64,000 nt of DNA, taken from NCBI GenBank assembly GCA_038501625.1, contig JAZAYU010000013.1:5456001-5520000 (forward strand). The letters are read 5' to 3'. Both the position numbers and the translations under genes were made by a program. Shown piece by piece: positions 60,101 through 64,000 of this stretch (positions within the stretch are counted from its first letter, which is position 1; every line of letters starts with the position of its first letter). Under the pieces are notes generated by a model. It worked only from the letters and a program-made list of their open reading frames with translations, was not told the DNA's origin and did not search any database. The DNA comes from Corbicula japonica. Its lineage: Eukaryota; Mollusca; Bivalvia; Venerida; Cyrenidae.

Positions 60101-60810
60101 TGTTTGCGTTGTCGTTGTTGGTGATGTTGTTGTAGGTGTTGTAGTTGTTGTTGTCGTAGCTGGAATTGTTGTTATGGTAGTTGTTGTTGGTGTCGTAGAT
60201 TGTGTTGTCGTCGTTGTAGTTGATGTCGTTGATGTCGTTGTTGTTGTTAGTGGTGTTGTCGTTGTTGATGATGTTGATGTTGGTGTGGTCGTTGTTGTTT
60301 GTGTTGTAGTTGTTGATGTAGTTGTAGGTATTGTAGTTGTCGTTGTCGTTGCTGGAGTTGTTGTTATGGTCGTTGTTGTTGGTGTCGTAGTTGTTGTTGA
60401 TGTTGTTGTAGGTGATGTCGTTGATGTTGTTGTTGGTGGTGTTGTTGATGTTGTCGTTGTTGTAGGTGTTGTAGTTGTTGTTGTCGTAGCTGGAGTTGTT
60501 GTTGTGGTTGTTTTTGTTGGTGTTGTAGTTTGTGTTGTTGTTGTAGTAGGTGTTGGTGTTGTTGTCGTCGTAGTAGAAGTCGTTGTTGTCGTTGTTGGTG
60601 TGGTCGTGGTTGTTGGTGTTGTTGTTGTAGTTGTTGTTGCAGTTGATGTTGTTGGTGTAGTTGTAGTTGTTGTTGTCGTAGGTACTGGCGTGGTAGGATC
60701 TACTACAGTCGTTAAAAGACCAGAGGATGTCAATCCATTTATTGTGCACGATATATTTATCACCATCGTTTGTGCGTCTAAATTGCCTTTGGGTGTATAG
60801 ACTTCAGTTC
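57105..60810 (-). CDS. Transmembrane mucin, gene B: large ectodomain and membrane exon
   Basis: A 3.7-kb exon, acceptor 'tattctgcag' and donor 'gtaaaaaa', enters in phase 1 and leaves in phase 2. It has 1234 complete codons and is fully open. In order: one N-terminal module (NLDAQT to LLTTVVDP, matching the module present three times in gene A), about 270 residues of almost pure Thr with Pro/Ser (trinucleotide ACN runs), and about 47 tandem 18-residue repeats (SSTESSTSDTTPTSVTTA type). A membrane segment (LYLAALAAVPVLLGGAGLMIA) and a basic RKR start of the tail end the exon. It is predicted to be a type I, heavily O-glycosylated surface mucin. The C-terminal 50 residues align closely with gene A. 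The signal peptide must lie beyond the visible exons. Role unknown. Confidence 0.85.
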
Positions 60811-61985
60811 CTGCAGAATATGTACTAATATAGTAAACTATTGTATAAACTTTTAGAATGAATCAATAATTTATTAAAGTCAAAAGCGTGTGAAACATAA
60901 TTTTTTATTTGGGATGTATAATCATGGAAAAGCTAAAGGGCTTTTGATTTTGAATAACTCAGATTGTTTATTTCCTGTCTCGATGAACCTTTTAAATAAA
61001 TTCACCAGTTCAATTTGAATATATCTTAACACGAATCACGATCATTACAACCACAAGCATACGCTATCCAAAACCGAACTCCACGCCGATGATCAGTCGT
61101 TGGGGCTCTGGTTTTAATTTACTAAAACCATCCAATAAGGTGCATATTACATGTAACAGGACAGGTAAATGGTTCTGGGATCAGTACATCCTTTATTGAT
61201 TGTATCACTGAGACATTATTTACTTGAAAGTCTGTCATCGTTCCTAACTCGTTCTCCACCAAATGTGGCAAATACTTAATAATAATATCAATATCCTCAA
61301 ATCTACACTCCCAGGTAGATCTTTCCCATATTAGCAACAAATGCACTGAATAATGAAAACCAAACAGATTTAAAAAACAAACAAACAAATAAATAAACAA
61401 AGATAGTCAAAATAGTTAATATCAGAAATCACAGAGGCGTTAGTACAAATTTATAAACAGTTATTTCATTTAATAAATTGTATATTTTTATTGAAAATTG
61501 TAAATACTATTTCTAAGTTCGAAACCTTTTTGAATGAGAGTGGCTACATTTTTTATATTTGTTATATTTTCACATTTCATCAATTCTATTACAAATTGTA
61601 CCAACTTTAGGTTTATGTACAGTTTTCTAACATCTAGTATATGATTAAAATAAAACGTTGAATTAATCGTATAAAGTATTACAAGTTTGCAAAACATTTT
61701 CGATCGTCATATGGAAATTTTACTGGTTTATGTCGTCTACCACTTTCAATGGCTAGCCTATGAGCGGATATTTTAAAGCGTGAGTATATTTGTCTGAACT
61801 TAACAAATTGTATCATATCTAAATATGGTTAAAATTTTCAGTCCGCAAACAACTTATATTTCCTTGCTTTAGATGATTCATTTAAATAAACGTCCCATTG
61901 TGATGAAATGATTTATTACTGTTCCTGAAACCATTGAAAAATCCAAACTTAATTAAATAAAAAAATATCTAAAAACCTTTTTGCT
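60811..61985. other. Intron of mucin gene B
   Basis: The first 150 bp resemble the matching intron end in gene A (both have GTTATTCAAA and AATAAATTAT-type blocks before the acceptor), so the intron was duplicated with the gene. The 92-codon minus frame at 61122-61400 is not supported as an exon. No other gene is seen. Confidence 0.45.
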
Positions 61986-61989
61986 AATT

Positions 61990-62320
61990 TTACTCCAGAA
62001 TAGTTGTAAAAGTTGCAAAGCCAAATGGGCGGTTACTCAATGATCTTACAGAGACCAGAGCTCCTGGAGTCAAATCAACAAGAACACGATGAACGGGATA
62101 GAAAAAAACGAGCCTCTACGTTCTTGTTAAAGATTTCCCCATAAACATTCATTAACTTTTCAACCCCTGCCACCGTCGTGCAACCAAAGAGGTAAACATA
62201 ATAATCAGCTGTAGATGGGTTAATCAGTAGGCCTGCAGAGCTCTAATATATTATGTTGATAACCTTACGTTTTAAATTTACATGTGGTTTTTACGAATAC
62301 ATGGGAAAAAAATTGCAGTA
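61990..62320 (-). repeat. RT element 3' tail, third copy
   Basis: 'gttgcaaagccaaatgggcg', 'accagagctcctggagtcaa', 'agaacacgatgaa', 'aacccctgccaccgtcgtgc' and 'tgtagatgggttaatcag' match 3970-4175 in order. It is a 5'-truncated copy in the intron of gene B. Confidence 0.7.
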
Positions 62321-62394
62321 AGTTAAGTAAGTCAGTTAGTTAACCCGTTACAACATTGTACCATCTGCGACTGCCTGTCTTTGATTGATCAGTT

Positions 62395-62645
62395 ATGATT
62401 GATCGCCACAGACCAGAAAAAAACGCATTGAAACTTTCACGTTCACCGCCATATGCGTACCATTGTTTGAGATGGATTTGAATTGTACTGTTTCCTTTTT
62501 AAGTATTGAGTTGTTCTCAACCCGTGGCTAGGCAGTTATATGCTTTATTCATTACTGCCCATAAACAGACTCGATCAAACTGAGCGTGCAATATTTACAA
62601 ATTTGTCGTGTTCGTTGTCTTTCAAGGTTAACTTTTCATTTATTA
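62395..62645 (+). repeat. Dispersed repeat R1, forward copy
   Basis: GAGATGGATTTGAATTGTACTG, TCTCAACCC, CATTACTGCCC and 'cgatcaaactgagcgtgcaa' match the 3' half of 11985-12370. Confidence 0.65.
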
Positions 62646-62682
62646 ACAATACTTCATGTTTACTAAGGTTTATATTGGGAAG

Positions 62683-62745
62683 ACTATTTGCAGGGCTATG
62701 CGCTGTCGCCGTGACGGTGCGGGTTCGCTCCCAGCTAGAGGCGCT
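62683..62745 (+). repeat. tRNA-derived SINE, partial copy
   Basis: 'gcagggctatgcgctg' and 'gtgacggtgcgggttcgctc' repeat the 3' part of the SINE at 62905-63005, without the A-box. The two lie 250 bp apart in the same orientation. Confidence 0.65.
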
Positions 62746-62904
62746 ATCATTTGAAATTCACAGTAGCGCTATTAGTGCAGTGTGGCGGCTGTAAAAAGTC
62801 TCCCCGTACATATAGCCAATACTGTTATCAGTGAAATAACCCGTTACGGATTTCATGCAGTGATGGTTGCGTATATCAGGGCTCTCCGACCAACCTTTTT
62901 GGGG

Positions 62905-63005
62905 GTTGTTCCGGCTAGCTCAGTTGGTTGCGTCGCAGGAATTGCAGGGCTAGGCGCTAGACCGTGACGGTGCGGGTTCGCTCCCGGCTAGAGGCACTAT
63001 CTTTT
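62905..63005 (+). repeat. tRNA-derived SINE head
   Basis: An A-box 'tagctcagttggtt' and a B-box 'gggttcgctccc' about 55 bp apart give a pol III promoter of tRNA type. The ends 'ccggctag' and 'cggctaga' do not make a normal acceptor stem, and the spacing exceeds that of a standard tRNA. It therefore reads as a SINE head, not a tRNA gene. Confidence 0.65.
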
Positions 63006-63161
63006 ATACCAGAATACCTTCATTGTTTATTCTTGATAGATATATTAGACACGTAGTCGAAGCACGATGTAGTTATTTATTGGCGCCAATTATAACAATT
63101 TATGCAAAATATGCTTGTCATCTGGATTGGTATCTTTTCCACGTTGAGTCATGTCACTTAC

Positions 63162-63330
63162 CACTATTTATATTAACTACTCTATTGGGGCTGACTGAAA
63201 CGATACCGCAACCACATGTCGGAGTATTGCAGCCACACGATACAGATAAAAAGTAGATAGTCATAGTTCCCTTCGGATCATTTGCGGTTAAAACATAACT
63301 GGTTCCTGGTAGATTTCTCAGTATTGGTGC
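63162..63330 (-). CDS. Mucin gene B, Cys-rich extracellular exon
   Basis: Acceptor 'tttcctttacag' and consensus donor 'gtaagtga' bound 169 nt. The exon enters in phase 0 and leaves in phase 1 with a G. It encodes 56 residues, APILRNLPGTSYVL first, with a cluster SCGCNTPTCGCG and then VSVSPNRVVNINS. Its phase 1 end joins the large exon to read NINSG-TEVYTPKG in frame. Four Cys in a C-x-C-x4-C-x-C pattern suggest a small disulfide-bonded ectodomain near the N-terminus. No such exon was found in gene A. The exons before it lie outside the window or were not recognised. Confidence 0.65.
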
Positions 63331-64000
63331 CTGTAAAGGAAATAAAATCAGCATTACTATTTCTTTTTCGAATCTTGAAGCGTTAATTAGTGTATGATGT
63401 AGCTAAAAATAGTGTTTGGGTAAGCTTCCTTCTTGAGACTTCTAATTAACATGAAAGTTTCAAATCTGGATCGATTTGCTTGCTATGAAAATTATCGATG
63501 TACCCGTCAATGCTAAACAATTTTAAGTTTTATCAGCAAGAAATTTTACAATCCGATAATCAACCATAATGAAGGCATATCTTACAAGGTTCATGACAAA
63601 AAATACTTATATGATGGGATACGGCCGTGATAGGTCATTAAATGTTATAACACATATAACATACATATCACAATTTTCCCCGCGGTCATGGATTTCATGC
63701 AAATAGATGTGCTTGAATACAATGTGTGCTAAAAGATTTTTGTTTGCGATAATCCGTTGACTTTCAGAAATAGAAATGTCAAAATAGCGAGACGAAAATT
63801 ATTAGTGTATGTTCATTTCCACAAAGTACACCAGACGACCCTGGAGGTAAAGGGTAAACTGCGTTACTAACAGTATCTTTAAACAGGTTATCCCCACAAC
63901 AGCTTTATCCCCGCAAGAAAAGTCGGACATTAATTGAACAATGCTTCTCATTACGAAATGCAATGGGTACACACATTATCACAGAGAATTACAGAGAATT
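63331..64000. other. Upstream intron of gene B to window edge
   Basis: AT-rich, with no supported coding exon. A signal-peptide exon like the one proposed for gene A was looked for and not found. Confidence 0.4.

Noticed and set aside
57222..60800. Plus-strand frames of 467 and 723 codons (VDDSVEEAVVTDVDVV repeats) and the Asn/Tyr-rich minus frame 59865-60749
   Set aside because: These are antisense or shifted readings of the 54-bp and ACN repeats of gene B. The real frame is fixed by the membrane segment, the splice sites and the paralogue.
61122..61400. Extra exon of gene B (frame with YLPHLVENELGTMTDFQVNN)
   Set aside because: A fair acceptor exists (ttattcag near 61350), but the possible donors in phase 1 would create TGA at the junction with the large exon. 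The Cys-rich exon at 63162 joins the large exon directly in frame.

Overview
The window looks like nuclear DNA of a bivalve mollusc, probably marine. It is AT-rich, has spliced genes with large introns, and is packed with decayed transposons. The reasons are a CR1/L2-type LINE with a 2A-like peptide, a Tx1/L1-like LINE, tRNA-derived SINEs, many foldback elements/MITEs, a stand-alone PML-type DEDDh exonuclease and long Thr/Ser mucin exons. The species cannot be named from sequence alone. No bacterial operon, CRISPR array or rRNA gene is visible.

Two paralogous transmembrane mucin genes on the minus strand dominate the window. Gene A runs from a likely signal-peptide exon (28928-28988) through a 5.2-kb repeat exon (19579-24769) to three small cytoplasmic-tail exons (18110-18228, 17091-17114, 15102-15127). 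Gene B enters from the right edge with a Cys-rich exon (63162-63330), then a 3.7-kb repeat exon (57105-60810) and three tail exons (55980-56098, 55762-55785, 54963-54988). The tail exons of A and B have identical lengths (119, 24 and 26 nt to the stop) and identical phases, and the encoded tails align, so these are duplicates of one gene. The ectodomain repeats diverged: 18-residue units (54 bp) in B, and 36-residue dimers of such units (108 bp) in A. Gene A has one in-frame amber codon inside an otherwise open exon.

The rest is a transposon graveyard. 0-13 kb: two copies of a reverse-transcriptase element, a foldback element with a tRNA-like core (5.08-5.85 kb), a hairpin MITE and a 1.3-kb foldback element (9.04-10.38 kb). 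25-29 kb: a 2-kb inverted repeat, a fragment resembling a TIR domain (Toll/interleukin-1 receptor), and a 37-bp minisatellite next to exon 1 of gene A. 32.1-34.4 kb: a DEDDh exonuclease gene inside TTAA-flanked inverted ends. 34.9-43.5 kb: LINE fragments, including a CR1/L2-like element inserted head-to-head into a Tx1/L1-like element. 44-54 kb: MITEs, a second copy of the tRNA-bearing repeat, and an inverted pair about 5 kb apart. 61-63 kb: SINEs and repeat tails in the first visible intron of gene B.

Only the two mucin genes look like host genes. The exonuclease may be mobile-element cargo. All calls rest on reading the sequence; no database search was possible.
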